Below are positions 50,369-59,311 of a stretch of 64,000 nt of DNA, piece after piece (position 1 is the stretch's first letter; the number at the start of each line of letters is the position of its first letter). The stretch comes from Gammaproteobacteria bacterium (GTDB taxonomy: Bacteria; Pseudomonadota; Gammaproteobacteria; VBWC01). The stretch is taken from assembly GCA_023266115.1 (NCBI GenBank), contig JAHFRU010000001.1, positions 124,001 to 188,000 on the forward strand. Reading direction: 5' to 3'. The notes beneath the pieces are model-generated. The model saw only the letters and a list, made by a program, of their open reading frames with translations, was not told the DNA's origin and made no database searches. The position numbers and the translations under genes are program-made.

Positions 50369-51447
50369 GGCGGGTCCGCCACAATGACTACGGACGGCGC
50401 TTCGCCTTCGAATTGGACGCGCTGGGCCATTTTCAGCGTCATATGAATATTGTTGCCCTTATCCACCAGCATAACGTTTTCGATACCCATTTGCCGGGCG
50501 ACGTTGGCCCAGTGTTCGGGACCGGCGACGAGCAACGCGGTAGCCGCGGCATCTGCCGTCGCGCCGTTGGTGTGAATCACCGTCACCGAAGTGGCTCCGT
50601 CGGCGGGATAGCCGCTGCGCGGATCGATAATGTGACTATAGCGCGTGCCTTCGTAATCAAAATACCGCTCGTAAGTGCCCGAGGTAAACACGCTTTCGTC
50701 ACCCGTGACCTCGACCGAGGCCAGGATGCCCGGGCCGCCGGGGTTGCGGATGCCGATGCGCCATGGCCGCCCGCCATGGTGGCCGATCGCGCGCAGATCA
50801 CCGCCGGCGTTGACGATGGCATTCTCGATGCCGGCGGCGCGTACGATCCCGATCGCGCGGTCCACCGCGTAGCCCTTGGCGAATGCCCCCAGATCGAGTT
50901 GCACGTCAGGGTTGCTGCTCGTTACGGCGGTGTCGCTGAATGTCAGGTCCGACATCTGCGGGTTTTTGGCGACCAGTTCGGCAACCACTTCGGCTGGCGG
51001 CGGCGGACCCTTCGGCGCATCGTCCTGGTGGAATCCCCAGAGCTCGATCAGTTTGCCGACGGCGGGATTGAACAGCCCGCCACTGGCGATCGACAATTCC
51101 TGCGCGCGGCGCAATATCCGCATGCCCTCGGCATCGACTATCGCGCCTTCGCCGTGCGCGAATCTATCGTTGATTGCGGTGAGCGTGCTGGTTTCCCACG
51201 CGTGCCATGTACGGTGGAGCCGGTTCAAATCGGCGGTGATGCCGGCGCTGGCCCTGGCGATACTTTCGTCGTCGGCGTCGAATATGGTGATATCGACCAG
51301 TGTGCCGAACACGACCAGTTGTTCGTGATGCTCGTGCGGTCGGTGGCTGCAGGCGGTGACGATCAGGGCAGCGGCGAGCAAACTTACGGCGCAACGAAAC
51401 ACTTGCGTCACACGGTTGGCGGTCATCGGTGAGGTGCCCGTGGTCAT
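50365..51447 (-). CDS. apbE: FAD:protein FMN transferase
   Basis: 360 residues from ATG 51447, which overlaps the gshB stop (ATGA). A lipoprotein signal ends at LIVTAC, so the enzyme is anchored to the periplasmic side of a membrane. Motifs: GGLFNPAVGKLIELWGF, LDLGAFAKGYAVDRA, VNAGGDLRAIGHHGG and YSHIIDPRSGYPA. ApbE attaches FMN to Thr residues of Rnf, Nqr and other extracytoplasmic flavoproteins. Its target is not in the window. The upstream ORF extension runs over gshB and is not used. Confidence 0.93.
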   Translation of the reverse strand: MTTGTSPMTANRVTQVFRCAVSLLAAALIVTACSHRPHEHHEQLVVFGTLVDITIFDADDESIARASAGITADLNRLHRTWHAWETSTLTAINDRFAHGEGAIVDAEGMRILRRAQELSIASGGLFNPAVGKLIELWGFHQDDAPKGPPPPAEVVAELVAKNPQMSDLTFSDTAVTSSNPDVQLDLGAFAKGYAVDRAIGIVRAAGIENAIVNAGGDLRAIGHHGGRPWRIGIRNPGGPGILASVEVTGDESVFTSGTYERYFDYEGTRYSHIIDPRSGYPADGATSVTVIHTNGATADAAATALLVAGPEHWANVARQMGIENVMLVDKGNNIHMTLKMAQRVQFEGEAPSVVIVADPP

Positions 51448-52394
51448 TGCGCCAGCTTTCTGGCGATGCAGTCCATCAGCTGTCCGGCGATGTCGAGCCC
51501 ATGGAGTTTGTCCAGCTCGCGTATGCAGGTGGGACTGGTGATATTGATCTCGGTGAGGAAATCGCCGATCACGTCGAGCCCGACGAACATCAGACCTTTC
51601 TGCCGTAACAGTGGGCCGACCTGCGCGCAGATCCAGCGGTCGCGCTCGCCGAGCGGCCGGCCGATGCCCGTGCCGCCGGCGGCCAGATTGCCGCGCGTCT
51701 CGCCGGCCTGCGGCACGCGCGCCAGCATATAGGGCACGGGTTCGCCGTCGATCAGCAGGATACGTTTGTCGCCATCGACGATCTCCGGGATGTAGCGCTG
51801 CGCCATCACCAGCTGCGTGCCGTAATGCGTGATGGTCTCGATGACGACGCTGATGTTCGGGTCGCCGGGCCGCAGGCGGAAGATCGAATGGCCGCCCATG
51901 GTATCCAGCGGTTTGAGGATGACGTCTTCGTGTTCGCGTAGAAAATCGCGCAGGCGGCGCGCATCGCGCGTCACCAGTGTCGGCGCGGCGCATTGCGGAA
52001 ACCACGCCGTCGCCAGTTTCTCGTTGGCGTCACGCAGCGTCTGCGGCTTGTTGACGATCAGTACGCCGGCCGTTTCGGCCAGCTCGAGTATCTGTGTCGT
52101 ATAGATGTATTCGATATTGAACGGCGGGTCCTTGCGCATCAGGATCACGTCGAGACTGTCCAGGGCGATATCGGCGGCATCGTGAAAGGTGTGCCAGCGC
52201 CCCAGGTCATCGAAGACTTCCACCTGCCGCGCCCGGGCGCCGGCGCGACCGTCGCGCAGGAACAAATCGCCCTGTTCCATATAAGAGAGCGACCAACCAC
52301 GCCGTTGCGCGGCGAGCAGCATGGCCAGCGTGCTGTCTTTTTTCGGCTTGATGGACGCGATCGGGTCCATGACCACACCGAGTCTGATGGTCAT
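51444..52394 (-). CDS. gshB: Glutathione synthetase
   Basis: 316 residues, ATP-grasp fold. It joins gamma-glutamylcysteine and glycine. Typical motifs: MDPIASIKPKKDSTLAMLLA, MRKDPPFNIEYIYTTQILE, NKPQTLRDANEKLATAWF, KPLDTMGGHSIFRL and GLDVIGDFLTEINITSPT. Normal length. It follows gshA in the same direction, so both steps of glutathione synthesis are together. Glutathione would also serve arsenic reduction before ArsM. Confidence 0.97.
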   Translation of the reverse strand: MTIRLGVVMDPIASIKPKKDSTLAMLLAAQRRGWSLSYMEQGDLFLRDGRAGARARQVEVFDDLGRWHTFHDAADIALDSLDVILMRKDPPFNIEYIYTTQILELAETAGVLIVNKPQTLRDANEKLATAWFPQCAAPTLVTRDARRLRDFLREHEDVILKPLDTMGGHSIFRLRPGDPNISVVIETITHYGTQLVMAQRYIPEIVDGDKRILLIDGEPVPYMLARVPQAGETRGNLAAGGTGIGRPLGERDRWICAQVGPLLRQKGLMFVGLDVIGDFLTEINITSPTCIRELDKLHGLDIAGQLMDCIARKLAQ

Positions 52395-52455
52395 GGGCGG
52401 GTTCTCGATTGTTGGCCGCGGTCGCGCACGTATCGTAAAGGCACTAACGGCGGGT

Positions 52456-53763
52456 TCAGGGTGAGCGGGGCTTGCGGTCCGCCAGTTCGCGGGCGGCGGC
52501 GACCAGCGCCAGCCGGCCGATCACGCCGTAGGCATAAAACCGGTTCGGGCTGGCATCCGGCGCCTTGCGCTGGTCGGGATTGCTGCAGGTTTCGGCAAAC
52601 GACAGCGGCTCGAAGTGCATGCCTGGCGCGTTGAGATTTTCCTTCGGTCCGCGCTTGGTATGCACGCGGTAGAAACCGCCGACGACGAAGTGGTCGATCA
52701 TGTAGACCACGGGTTCGGCGACCGCGCGTTCCGTGCCCCAGGTCTCGAACGTCGGCACACCCTCCTGCAGGATGACCTTGGTGACGCCCTGGCCGCCCTT
52801 GCTTGCCGCCATTTTGGTGCGTTGCTTGCGGTTCAGTTCGCGGATCTCGTCGGCGCTCTGTACCGTCATGATGCCCATGCCGTAGGTGCCGGCGTCGGCC
52901 TTGATCACGACGTACGGCGCGGCATCGAGCTGGTACTCATCGTATTTACGTTGTATTCCTGCCAGCAAGGTCGTGACGTTTTTTGCCAGGCAATCCTCGC
53001 CCTCGCGTTTCATGAAATCGATCTCGCCGCATTGCCGAAACAGCGGTTCGAGCAGCCATGGGTCAATGTCGAGCTGGCTGACGAATTCGTTCACCACCTC
53101 GTGGTAGTGCTGGAAATGCGCCGATTTCAGACGCGTCGACCAGCCGAGTTCCAGCGACGGCACAACCGGCTGATCCAGGCCCTGCAATAGCGGCGGGCGG
53201 CCGTCGGACAGATCGTTGTTCAGTAACACCACGCACGGATCGAAATCGTCCAGCCCGACGCGGTTGCCATCGCGGATCATCGATTCGAGGCGAATGCGCC
53301 GGCCGGAGGGTAGTTCGATATCCTGCGCGGTGGTGATTTCCTCGATCAGCGTACCGATACGCACGTCGTAGCCGGCGCGCATGACGATGTCCTGCAGCGT
53401 CGCGAGACTTTCGAAGTACGGCATGTTACGCGTGTGATTTTCCGGCACCAGCAGCACGTGGCAGGCGGTGGGGCAGAGGCGCTCGAACGCCGACTGGATT
53501 GCGTGTATGCACAGCGGCAGAAACGATGGATTCAGATTGTTGTACCCGGCGGGAAACAGATTGGTGTCGACCGGCGCGACCTTGAAGCCGGCGTTGCGCA
53601 GGTCGACGGACGAGTAGAACGGCGCCGGCGTTTCCAGCCACTGCGCCCGCAGCCACGCCTCGATCATGGACTGGTGGTCGAGGAAGTGGCGTTCGATTTT
53701 CTGCAGCGGGCCGGTCAGCACCGTCGTCAGGTGCGGCACGGCATGAAGTTGTTCTACGCCCAT
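52456..53763 (-). CDS. gshA: Glutamate-cysteine ligase (Acidithiobacillus-type GshA)
   Basis: 435 residues, with FPAGYNNLNPSFLPLCIHAI, LLVPENHTRNMPYFESL, SLELGWSTRLKSAHFQHY, VVIKADAGTYGMGIMTVQ and GFYRVHTKRGPKENLNAPG. This matches the group of ligases first defined in Acidithiobacillus and related proteobacteria (TIGR02049 type), not the E. coli type. First step of glutathione synthesis. First gene of the leftward array that ends with tonB; its promoter shares the 272-base gap with the divergent pilG-like gene. Confidence 0.92.
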   Translation of the reverse strand: MGVEQLHAVPHLTTVLTGPLQKIERHFLDHQSMIEAWLRAQWLETPAPFYSSVDLRNAGFKVAPVDTNLFPAGYNNLNPSFLPLCIHAIQSAFERLCPTACHVLLVPENHTRNMPYFESLATLQDIVMRAGYDVRIGTLIEEITTAQDIELPSGRRIRLESMIRDGNRVGLDDFDPCVVLLNNDLSDGRPPLLQGLDQPVVPSLELGWSTRLKSAHFQHYHEVVNEFVSQLDIDPWLLEPLFRQCGEIDFMKREGEDCLAKNVTTLLAGIQRKYDEYQLDAAPYVVIKADAGTYGMGIMTVQSADEIRELNRKQRTKMAASKGGQGVTKVILQEGVPTFETWGTERAVAEPVVYMIDHFVVGGFYRVHTKRGPKENLNAPGMHFEPLSFAETCSNPDQRKAPDASPNRFYAYGVIGRLALVAAARELADRKPRSP

Positions 53764-54035
53764 AATTCGATGAAATCCTTGCCGTTATGGTGCGTCACTA
53801 TAACGCAGTTCAGTGCCGAAAGCGTAATGGTTACGCGGTCGATGCGCCGTTATCTCCGGCGGGTAGCGCTACCGCTTGCGTCGGTAGGCGCGCACGCGGC
53901 GGTCGCTGGAGTTTAAGTGCCTGACCTGCAAGATGATACTCGCCTGACCGCTGGTGCTGTTGACTTTTCAAGTCACGCTGCAACATAGTCGGGGGATCGC
54001 GGACAGTCGCCAACGGGTCGAGGTGGAGGGAGTCT

Positions 54036-54470
54036 GTGGACACGGAGTCAGCCATTGTTCTGTCGGGAATCAAGGCGGTCGTGGTGGACGACAATCCGGT
54101 GATGTGCCGTGTCATGGCGGCGATACTCGAGGGCGTCGGCTGCGACGTGGTGACCGCGTCGGACGGATTTTCGGCGCTGGGCAAGATTGTCGATCACACG
54201 CCCGACGTCATCGTGCTTGATACCAGCCTGCCCCGGCTGGACGGGTATCAGGTCTGCGCGGTGATCAAGCAGAACCCCAAGTTTCGTCAGTGTCCTGTGG
54301 TGTTGGTGTCCGTATCCGGCAGCCTGATAGATCGCGCGCAGGCCCAGGCCGTCGGCGCCGACCGGGTGCTGGTCAAGCCGTTGGTGCGCGAGGAGTTGCT
54401 CGCCGTCGTGGGGCAGCTGACGGCGCCGGTGCATCTTGAGGAAACGCTCGCGATCCGGCATGGCGGTTGA
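54036..54470 (+). CDS. pilG: PilG-like single-domain response regulator
   Basis: 144 residues from GTG 54036 behind GGAGGGAG. A stand-alone receiver domain: VVVDDN (Asp18, Asp19), the acceptor Asp62 in VLDTSLPRLDGYQVC, and Lys114 in RVLVKPL. The segment GCDVVTASDGFSALGKI closely resembles PilG of the Pseudomonas twitching chemosensory system, also by position next to gshAB. However, the genes for the usual CheW (pilI), receptor (pilJ) and PilH are missing after it. The phosphodonor is therefore unclear. Confidence 0.82.
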   Translation: MDTESAIVLSGIKAVVVDDNPVMCRVMAAILEGVGCDVVTASDGFSALGKIVDHTPDVIVLDTSLPRLDGYQVCAVIKQNPKFRQCPVVLVSVSGSLIDRAQAQAVGADRVLVKPLVREELLAVVGQLTAPVHLEETLAIRHGG

Positions 54471-55608
54471 TTCGGTATTGACTGCCTGGACCGGGGAACC
54501 GCGCGCAAGCCCGCTGTATTCAACCGTCGCCGACGTCATGCTCGGCGAGCTTGCCGACGTGCAAAAGACGCTTGGCGGACTGGAGTCCCGGACGGCGCTG
54601 GTTCCGGGCGCGTTGCAGGATATCGAGCGGCGGTTGGTGCAGCTCGCCGGTGTTTTCGAGTTGCTGGGCTGGGAATCGATCCGCCAGGCGATGACGGTGC
54701 AGGCCGAGCGCGTCGTTCGTCTGGGCTCAGCCGAAGCGGCCGAGCGCCGCGGATTATTCGAGGGTATCCTCGCGGGACTGCTCGACATCAATGTGCGCCT
54801 TGGTGACGCGGGCGCGGCGGCCGCGTCACATCCGCACCGCGCGGACGAGACGCTCGCCGGCCGGTTGCGCGGCAGCGTCATCGCGCAAACTCGCAACGAA
54901 CTCGATGTTCTCGCAACTCTCCTCGACGACGGGCCGACCGGGCGGTCGCCGGCGGATCGCGCAGATCTCGGCAACCGGGTGACCTGCATTGCCGGCAGCC
55001 TGTCGTTACTCGATATGCCAAGAGCGGCGCTGATGATCGACCGTTGCCGCCGGCTGGTTGATGCGACCGCCGATGCTCCGGCGGCGCAGGCGCCGGACGC
55101 GATAGTGAACCAGGTGACCGGGTCGCTGGCGACGGTGCAGCGGTATTTGCGCGCGTATATCGTGGATCCGGCGGCGGCGGACCTGTGGCTCGCTGCGGTC
55201 GAGGTGCCTTGGCAGGACGCCGTGTCCACCGCTCCCGCGGCGTCGGCCGACGCGACGACCGGCATGCGTGCGGCCGCCGCCGGTCATGCCGCGGATGACC
55301 GGGAAACCGTGTTTGCGCAAGCCGCCGCAGATCTGATCGCCAGCGCCGCGGATTTTGCAGGGCAATGGCGCAGCGGATCGGCCGCGGCCTTTCCCGCCAC
55401 GCGGCTGGTAGCGCTGCTGCGAGGCTTGTCGGTGGCCGCCGATCACGCCGGCAAAGACGATATTCACTATCTCAGTCAGGATGTCGCGATGGTCGTCGAT
55501 GCAGCGGCGAGCGGCGACCGTGAGTTGTCGCCGCAGTTGTATGAAACGATCGAGCATTCGCTGTCGACCCTGGCCGGCAAGCTGGCGGCAACGAAATACC
55601 GTCATTAG
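54460..55608 (+). CDS. FimL/ChpA N-terminus-like protein
   Basis: 382 residues from ATG 54460, overlapping the pilG-like gene by 11 bases. Almost entirely helical with Hpt-like segments (ELADVQKTLGGLESRTALVP, LAGVFELLGWESIRQAM, NRVTCIAGSLSLLDMPRAAL) but I see no clear phosphorylatable His motif and no histidine kinase, dimerisation or CheW domains. Position corresponds to chpA, whose N-terminal part is related to FimL, a non-phosphorylated partner of PilG. So this is either a much-shortened ChpA or a FimL equivalent. The assignment is by context and helical pattern. Confidence 0.6.
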   Translation: MAVDSVLTAWTGEPRASPLYSTVADVMLGELADVQKTLGGLESRTALVPGALQDIERRLVQLAGVFELLGWESIRQAMTVQAERVVRLGSAEAAERRGLFEGILAGLLDINVRLGDAGAAAASHPHRADETLAGRLRGSVIAQTRNELDVLATLLDDGPTGRSPADRADLGNRVTCIAGSLSLLDMPRAALMIDRCRRLVDATADAPAAQAPDAIVNQVTGSLATVQRYLRAYIVDPAAADLWLAAVEVPWQDAVSTAPAASADATTGMRAAAAGHAADDRETVFAQAAADLIASAADFAGQWRSGSAAAFPATRLVALLRGLSVAADHAGKDDIHYLSQDVAMVVDAAASGDRELSPQLYETIEHSLSTLAGKLAATKYRH

Positions 55609-55835
55609 CGGTCGCACGGCTGCGCCGGGTGCACGCCGTTAACGGAAGTATAAACGCAGCGGAATCAACGCAAGGTTATCGCGGTTTGCACCGGCGACTT
55701 ACCTGTCCCGGGGGGATGTGTTATCGTCGGCTATCCAAAACGTTCTTGTCTGATTGCCGTTGAGCGTTCCGCGAGTGTTTCCGCCTGAGGCGGTGTGCTC
55801 GTTGCGGCGATAATTTACGATCGGGTCCCCGGATA

Positions 55836-57050
55836 ATGAATGCATCTCCCAGTCGATCTGCCCGCGTAGCGATATCCGCCTGTTCGGTGGAGCAGCGCTT
55901 CCGTCTGGAAGCGATGCTCGAGCGCAACGGCTGGTATGTCATTATCAATGCGCCATTGAAAACCGCGATACTGAGCCGGTTGAACGATGTGCGGCCCGAC
56001 GCGCTGGTGGTTGATCTGGAAAATGCCTCCGACCACGACCTGGAAGTGCTCAAGTTCTTGCTGCCACGCTGTACGATACCGGTGCTGATTACCGACGACG
56101 AGATCCATCAGGCATTGACCAGCGAAACAGAGCTTGGCGAACGTTTCAACGAGAAGCTCGAGGCCGCGATCGAACGGCGCTTTGTGCCGGATGCATTCGA
56201 CCGGAAAAGTCCCGCGACGGAGCGAGCGGAAGCAGTAACCGCGGCGTTGCGTCTGTCCGTCGAGCCATCACCCGCCGCGATGCCGGAGCCGGTCGGCGTT
56301 CCCCCGGTACCCGCACTTTCGCAGGCCACGGAGATTCCTCCCGTGGTGCCGAGTAACGTGATTGAAACTCCTTACTTTACCGTCGGCGCCATGGCGCGTG
56401 CCGAGCCGGAACCGGCCAGGGCGGTCGCCGATACCAAGCGGGCCGGCACGGGCCGCCCGGGCAGCGTCTGGGTATTAGGGGCATCGCTGGGCGGGCCGCA
56501 GGCGGTTGCGCGTTTCCTGAGCGGTATTCCGCCGGAACTGGATGTTGCCTTCGTGCTGGTGCAGCGCATCGGGCCGCAGTACGTGCCTATCCTCGTCAAG
56601 CAGCTTAACAACAGTTGCGCATTCGATGTGTTGCCGGCGGCGGACGGTCATATCATCCGCAGCGGTGATGTGATCGTCGCACCGGTCGATCAGCGCGTTT
56701 CACTCGGCGAGGACGGCAAGGTGAAATTACTGCCCGCAGCGCAGGCGGTTGGCGTGAGCGCGCTGGACCACGCCATGCAGGCAATCGCCAGGCGCTATCG
56801 CGCCCATGCCGGCGCCATTGTCTTCAGTGGCATGGGCGACGACGGCATCAAGGGATGTCATGCGGTGCTGGATCACGGCGGTACGGTCTGGACGCAGGAC
56901 CCCGACAGCTGCGTGATCGACAGCATGCCCAAGCATGTCCGGCACGCGTGCAAGATCGAGATCAGCGCCGACCCGGAATCGTTGGCCGCTCATCTGGTGG
57001 AAAAACTGTCGGTGCAGAATTATGTCCGCGCCGGCGGTGCCAGCGGCTGA
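55836..57050 (+). CDS. chpB: ChpB-like chemotaxis methylesterase, catalytic His replaced
   Basis: 404 residues: an N-terminal degenerate receiver-like domain (about 9-110), a Pro/Ala-rich linker (140-210) and a CheB methylesterase domain (211-404). The catalytic Ser217 is in LGASLGGPQAV and the Asp336 in SGMGDDGIKG. The His of the usual VQHM motif is Arg244 (FVLVQRIGPQYV). If the alignment is right, methylesterase activity should be lost or strongly reduced. It lies at the chpB position, before rsmE and bioA, as in Pseudomonas. No methyltransferase (pilK) or receptor (pilJ) is present. Confidence 0.82.
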   Translation: MNASPSRSARVAISACSVEQRFRLEAMLERNGWYVIINAPLKTAILSRLNDVRPDALVVDLENASDHDLEVLKFLLPRCTIPVLITDDEIHQALTSETELGERFNEKLEAAIERRFVPDAFDRKSPATERAEAVTAALRLSVEPSPAAMPEPVGVPPVPALSQATEIPPVVPSNVIETPYFTVGAMARAEPEPARAVADTKRAGTGRPGSVWVLGASLGGPQAVARFLSGIPPELDVAFVLVQRIGPQYVPILVKQLNNSCAFDVLPAADGHIIRSGDVIVAPVDQRVSLGEDGKVKLLPAAQAVGVSALDHAMQAIARRYRAHAGAIVFSGMGDDGIKGCHAVLDHGGTVWTQDPDSCVIDSMPKHVRHACKIEISADPESLAAHLVEKLSVQNYVRAGGASG

Positions 57051-57095
57051 CGCCGGCAGCCCGTTCGCTCTGTTCGAGCGGCCGGACCGGTCGGC

Positions 57096-57857
57096 CTATC
57101 CCAGGTCTCCCCACCAGCTCTGCAACACCGCCAGTACCGCGACCGGAGCGGTCTCGGTGCGCAGCACGCGCGGCCCGAGGCGCAGGCGCACAAAGCCGCG
57201 CTCTTCGGTACGCCGGATTTCTGCATCGCTCAAGCCGCCTTCAGGACCGATCAGCAGCACGACCGGCGTGCCTCGCGCGGGCGAGGCGAGATCCGACAGC
57301 GACTGTGTCGCATCGGGATCGAGCACCAGCTTGAGCGGCTTGTCCGGCGCATCGGCGCCGGGGGCCGGATCGTTATGCAGCCAGTCCGCGAATGTCGTCG
57401 GGCGGCGGATCGCCGGCACCGCGGTGCGGCCGCTCTGCTCGCAGGCGCTCGCGATCAACGCCTGCCAGTGCTCGACGCGCCTGGCCAGACGCTCATCGCG
57501 CAAACGCACTTCGCAGCGTTCGGTAAACAACGGCACGATATCGGCCACGCCCAGCTCGACCGCCTTCTGCAGCGTGTAATCCATGCGCTCACCGCGTGAG
57601 ATACCCTGACACAGCGTAATCCGCAGCGGCGATTCCCGATTACAATCAACAAAGGCGTTCACGTCGACGGTGGCGAGCTTGCCGGCCGGCGCACCCAGGA
57701 CGCCATCGTATTCGCCGCCGCGGCCATTGAATACTGTCAGCAATACGCCGGGCGGCAGCCGCAACACGCGTAAAAGGTGCTGGCTGGCTTGTGTATCCAG
57801 CGTGATGTGCTCACCTTCGTGGAGCGGTCCGGGGAAATAGATACGTGGTTTGTGCAT
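57096..57857 (-). CDS. rsmE: 16S rRNA (uracil-1498-N3)-methyltransferase
   Basis: 253 residues with a PUA-like N-terminal domain (ASQHLLRVLRLPPGVLLTVF) and a SPOUT methylase domain with a knot: CQGISRGERMDYTLQKAVEL, PLFTERCEVRL, LLIGPEGGLSDAEI and RLRLGPRVLRTETAP. Methylates the ribosomal decoding region. Convergent with chpB, upstream bioA runs in the same direction, 12 bases away. Confidence 0.96.
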   Translation of the reverse strand: MHKPRIYFPGPLHEGEHITLDTQASQHLLRVLRLPPGVLLTVFNGRGGEYDGVLGAPAGKLATVDVNAFVDCNRESPLRITLCQGISRGERMDYTLQKAVELGVADIVPLFTERCEVRLRDERLARRVEHWQALIASACEQSGRTAVPAIRRPTTFADWLHNDPAPGADAPDKPLKLVLDPDATQSLSDLASPARGTPVVLLIGPEGGLSDAEIRRTEERGFVRLRLGPRVLRTETAPVAVLAVLQSWWGDLG

Positions 57858-57869
57858 CGGCGTTCGATA

Positions 57870-59219
57870 TCAGTCTGCGGTCGCGATGTCGATGCCTGCA
57901 CGCGCGATCTCGGCCAGAAAACCGATCTCGCCCTCGGTGATCACGTACGGCGGCATGAAATAGACGACGTTGCCGAGCGGTCGCAACAGCGCGCCGCGGC
58001 GTAACGCATGCTGGTAGACACGCAGGCCGCGGCGTTCCTGCCATGGATACGGCACACGTGCGTTTTTGTCCCGGCACATTTCCAGCGCGACGATCATTCC
58101 GGTCTGTCGGACCTCGGCGACATGGGGGTGATCGCAAAACGGTTGCGTGGCCGTATGTAATGCTGCGATCAATCTAGCGTTGTTTTGGATAACGTCATCC
58201 CCGGCAAAGATATCCAGCGTGGCGAGCGCGGCACGGCATGCCAGCGCGTTGCCGGTGTAACTGTGCGAATGCAGGAACGCCTTCAGTGTCGCGTAATCAT
58301 CATAGAACGCCGCATAGACGGTGTCAGTGGTGAGCACCGCCGACAGCGGCAGATAGCCACCGGTCAGGCCCTTGGCGAGACACAGGAAATCGGGCGTGAT
58401 GCCGGCCTGTTCGCAGGCGAACATCGTGCCGGTTCGGCCGAAACCGACTGCGACCTCGTCGGCGATTAGGTGTATGCCGGCGCTGTCACAGGCCTCGCGC
58501 AGCAACTTGAGATAGACAGCATCGTACATGCGCATGCCGCCGGCGCACTGTACCAGAGGCTCAACGATGACCGCACAGACCTCGTCGGTGTGTTGCTCGA
58601 TAGCTGCCCGCATCGGCTCAAACCGCCGCTCGGAGTATGCGTGCCATGATTCGCCTTGCTCGCGATGGAAACAGTCCGGCGACGCGACGGTGATGACGTC
58701 CATCAGCAGCGGGCGATAGGTTTCCGTGTACAAGGCGACGTTGCCGACCGCCAGTGCGCCGAGTGTTTCGCCGTGATAACTGTTGTCCAGCGTGATGAAC
58801 TTTGTCTTTGTTGATCTGCCACGGTTGCGCCAGTAGTGATAGCTCATCTTCAACGCAACCTCGATGGCGGACGAACCGCTGTCGGCATAGAAGCAGCGCG
58901 TCAGGCCATTGGGTGCCAGAGCGACCAGTCGCTCGGCCAGTTCAATCGCGGGTTGATGCGAGCAGCCAGCGAGCAATACGTGTTCCAGCGTATCGAGCTG
59001 GTCGCGCAGCGCGGCATTGATGCGCGGGTTGGCGTGGCCGAACAGGTTCACCCACCAGGAACTGATCGCATCCAGATAGCGCTTGCCGTCGAAGTCCTCG
59101 AGCCAGACGCCGTCGCCGCGTCGCATCGGTATCATGGGCAGCAACTCGTGATCTTTCATTTGCGTGCACGGGTGCCACAGCACGGCGAGGTCGCGTTCGA
59201 TCAGATCACGGTTGTTCAT
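57870..59219 (-). CDS. bioA: Adenosylmethionine-8-amino-7-oxononanoate aminotransferase
   Basis: 449 residues from ATG 59219 (the ORF to 59438 is longer without a conserved start). PLP-dependent class III aminotransferase of biotin synthesis, using SAM as amino donor. Features: LWHPCTQMKDHELLPMIPM, ISSWWVNLFGHANPRIN, YADSGSSAIEVALKMSYHYW, LIADEVAVGFGRTGTMFAC (PLP Asp) and CLAKGLTGGYLPLSAVLTT (PLP Lys), SHSYTGNALACRAALATLD. Placement next to rsmE agrees with Pseudomonas. Confidence 0.96.
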   Translation of the reverse strand: MNNRDLIERDLAVLWHPCTQMKDHELLPMIPMRRGDGVWLEDFDGKRYLDAISSWWVNLFGHANPRINAALRDQLDTLEHVLLAGCSHQPAIELAERLVALAPNGLTRCFYADSGSSAIEVALKMSYHYWRNRGRSTKTKFITLDNSYHGETLGALAVGNVALYTETYRPLLMDVITVASPDCFHREQGESWHAYSERRFEPMRAAIEQHTDEVCAVIVEPLVQCAGGMRMYDAVYLKLLREACDSAGIHLIADEVAVGFGRTGTMFACEQAGITPDFLCLAKGLTGGYLPLSAVLTTDTVYAAFYDDYATLKAFLHSHSYTGNALACRAALATLDIFAGDDVIQNNARLIAALHTATQPFCDHPHVAEVRQTGMIVALEMCRDKNARVPYPWQERRGLRVYQHALRRGALLRPLGNVVYFMPPYVITEGEIGFLAEIARAGIDIATAD

Positions 59220-59311
59220 CGATGGCCGGCTCCCGGCGCGGTGGAATTGTCGAGGTACGAGCGTACCCGCTGGCCAGGCGGGGCTCAATAGTGCGGTAGT
59301 GCCTGCCGGAT

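Noticed and set aside
54048-55265. 405-aa open frame on the minus strand
   Set aside because: Antisense to the pilG-like and FimL-like genes; Ser/Arg-rich shadow composition.
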